Positions 62,782 to 64,000 of a DNA stretch of 64,000 nucleotides are shown in pieces. The notes beneath the pieces are model-generated. The model had not been told where the DNA came from. It made no database searches and saw only the letters and a program-made list of their open reading frames with translations. The DNA comes from Dyadobacter sediminis (GTDB taxonomy: Bacteria > Bacteroidota > Bacteroidia > Cytophagales > Spirosomataceae). A program made the position numbers and the translations under genes. The DNA lies in NCBI RefSeq assembly GCF_005860765.1, contig NZ_VCEI01000011.1, positions 434,001 to 498,000 on the forward strand, in the 5' to 3' direction. Positions within the stretch are counted from its first letter, which is position 1; each line of letters begins with the position of its first letter.

Positions 62782-63900
62782 ATGGGCAAAACAGTTCTAA
62801 TAACAGGAGGCGCTGGCTTCATAGGTTCCCATTTGGCAAATGAACTTCTGGATAAGGGATACAATGTAAAGGCGCTAGATAATTTAAATGCACAGGTTCA
62901 TGGCAAAGACTGCGTTCGTCCGGAATACCTGAATCCGGAAGTGGAACTGATCGTCGGAGATGTCCGTGATCCTGACAAGGTAAAACAAGCGTTGAAAGGA
63001 GTGGATGCCGTTTATCATTATGCTGCCATGGTCGGCGTCGGCCAGAGCATGTATCAGGTACGGGAGTACACCGATGTAAACAATACCGGAACCGCTGTTT
63101 TGCTGGAAGCACTGATCGAAAATCCTGTTGAAAAACTCGTTGTTGCAAGCAGCATGAGTATTTATGGCGAAGGTCTTTATAAAGACAGTAAAGGTACGAT
63201 CAGCGCAGGCATGGAACGCAAGCTCGATCAGCTGAAAGCCGGGAGCTGGGAAGTGTACGGTGAAGACGGAAATGTCCTGACTCCCTATCCGACTCCCGAA
63301 ACGAAGAATCCTTCGCTGGCATCCGTTTATGCATTGTCCAAGTATGATCAGGAAAGAATGTGCCTGCTGATCGGCAAAGCATACAATATTCCTACCGTTG
63401 CCCTTCGCTTCTTCAATGTATATGGCACAAGCCAGGCATTATCCAATCCGTATACGGGCGTACTGGCCATTTTCGCATCCCGGATGCTGAACGGAAACGC
63501 ACCGATGATTTTTGAGGACGGAAATCAGCAGCGTGACTTTGTGAGTGTGCTGGATATAGCGCAGGCTTCCAGACTGGCACTTGAAACGCCCGCAGCTGAT
63601 TATGAATCGTTCAACGTTGGCAGCGGAAATGCTTACACCATCGTTGAAATTGCAGAAAAAATGGCACGAGTGCTTGGTAAAGAGCATTTAGATTTTGAAA
63701 TTTCCGGTAAATACCGCGTTGGAGATATACGTCACTGCTTTGCAGATATTTCAAAGGCGAAAAGAATCCTGGGCTATCAGCCTAAAATTTCCCTGGAAGA
63801 AGGACTTGTGGAACTGGCTACATGGCTGGAAGGCCAGACGGCAGAGGACCGGGTGGCGGAAGCAAAAAATGAATTAGTAACAAGAGGACTTACAGTATAG
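62782..63900 (+). CDS. Sugar-nucleotide epimerase/dehydratase (extended SDR)
   Basis: 372 residues, cytosolic. NAD-binding GGAGFIGSH (about residues 9-17), then Asp-linked AMVGVGQSMYQV, the Ser site SSMSIYGEG (about 122-130) and catalytic YALSK (Tyr at about 177, Lys at 181). Later blocks VALRFFNVYGTSQALSNPYTG, QQRDFVSVLDIAQA and FNVGSGNAYTI are typical of UDP-glucose/GDP-mannose epimerases and dehydratases. An insert of about 40 residues between the Ser and Tyr sites is longer than in GalE. Exact sugar unknown; it would supply a building block to the neighbouring glycan genes. Confidence 0.9.
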   Translation: MGKTVLITGGAGFIGSHLANELLDKGYNVKALDNLNAQVHGKDCVRPEYLNPEVELIVGDVRDPDKVKQALKGVDAVYHYAAMVGVGQSMYQVREYTDVNNTGTAVLLEALIENPVEKLVVASSMSIYGEGLYKDSKGTISAGMERKLDQLKAGSWEVYGEDGNVLTPYPTPETKNPSLASVYALSKYDQERMCLLIGKAYNIPTVALRFFNVYGTSQALSNPYTGVLAIFASRMLNGNAPMIFEDGNQQRDFVSVLDIAQASRLALETPAADYESFNVGSGNAYTIVEIAEKMARVLGKEHLDFEISGKYRVGDIRHCFADISKAKRILGYQPKISLEEGLVELATWLEGQTAEDRVAEAKNELVTRGLTV

Positions 63901-63933
63901 TATTATCTTCTCATATAAACATGTAACGTAAAT

Positions 63934-64000
63934 ATGGTGCAGGATATCTCCTTGAATAGAAAAGATATGGAACATGCAAATAGTGTCGGAATCGTACAAT
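63934..64000 (+). CDS. Start of a further gene, cut by window edge
   Basis: An open frame begins at the ATG at 63934 (MVQDISLNRKDMEHANSVGIVQ) and continues past the window, 33 bp after the epimerase stop in the same direction. A second in-frame ATG is at 63967. Too short to assign a family; the position suggests the same operon as the epimerase. Confidence 0.45.
   Translation, partial: MVQDISLNRKDMEHANSVGIVQ

Overview
The window looks like chromosomal DNA of a member of the Bacteroidota, most likely of the order Cytophagales (a Dyadobacter/Spirosoma-type organism; the genus is inference). The evidence is a SusC/SusD pair, a type IX secretion C-terminal sorting domain, M56/BlaR sensors carrying TonB and plug-like domains, many short lipoprotein signals, and promoters of the Bacteroidota type (-33 TTTG, -7 TAnnTTTG) in front of several genes. 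No rRNA, CRISPR array, prophage or origin was seen. There is one tRNA, tRNA-Arg(CCG).

1-8,040: A partial ClC chloride channel, a DUF202 and a DUF1345 membrane protein and an SPL-type radical SAM protein precede a three-gene operon on the minus strand. That operon is a BlaI repressor followed by two M56 metallopeptidase sensors. It has a readable promoter overlapped by an array of TAGT/ACTA half-sites at 10-bp spacing. Short 10-bp tandem repeats lie at both ends of the operon region.

8,245-24,831: A large secreted GH106-like glycosidase, an orphan FtsX/MacB-type ABC permease, an AraC regulator with upstream direct repeats, a quinone-oxidoreductase-like MDR enzyme, a cupin, a duplicated DUF4394 lipoprotein, an HD phosphohydrolase, a 1001-residue T9SS cargo protein and a luciferase-like monooxygenase.

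25,474-31,743: A SusC/SusD nutrient-uptake pair whose susC is split by a complete IS1182-family element (28,111-29,765) with an exact 8-bp target duplication. The susC frame is intact on both sides, so the insertion looks recent.

31,827-48,000: Mixed housekeeping and envelope genes: a MarR-GNAT fusion with promoter and likely operator, a soluble PAS histidine kinase, glutaminyl cyclase, an NAD-dependent epimerase with a Crp-like regulator, tRNA-Arg, a NUDIX hydrolase, glgB, an M19 dipeptidase, an alpha/beta hydrolase and a GH127-type glycosidase.

48,067-54,785: A phosphodiesterase, then a tightly overlapping operon of DUF1611/DgcN-like protein, enolase-superfamily epimerase (DgcA/dipeptide-epimerase-like) and amino-acid permease. 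It is divergent from an Lrp-type regulator and a serine beta-lactamase-like hydrolase. This reads as a D-amino-acid or cell-wall-peptide utilisation module.

55,515-64,000: A glycan-type cluster with a TIGR04290-like methyltransferase, a clan GH-A glycosidase whose barrel appears circularly permuted, a GT9-like glycosyltransferase, an FrhB-domain/pyruvyl-transferase pair, a histidine phosphatase, a DUF1003 protein and a sugar-nucleotide epimerase, with the start of another gene at the right edge. The permuted barrel in this cluster is the most unusual item in the window.
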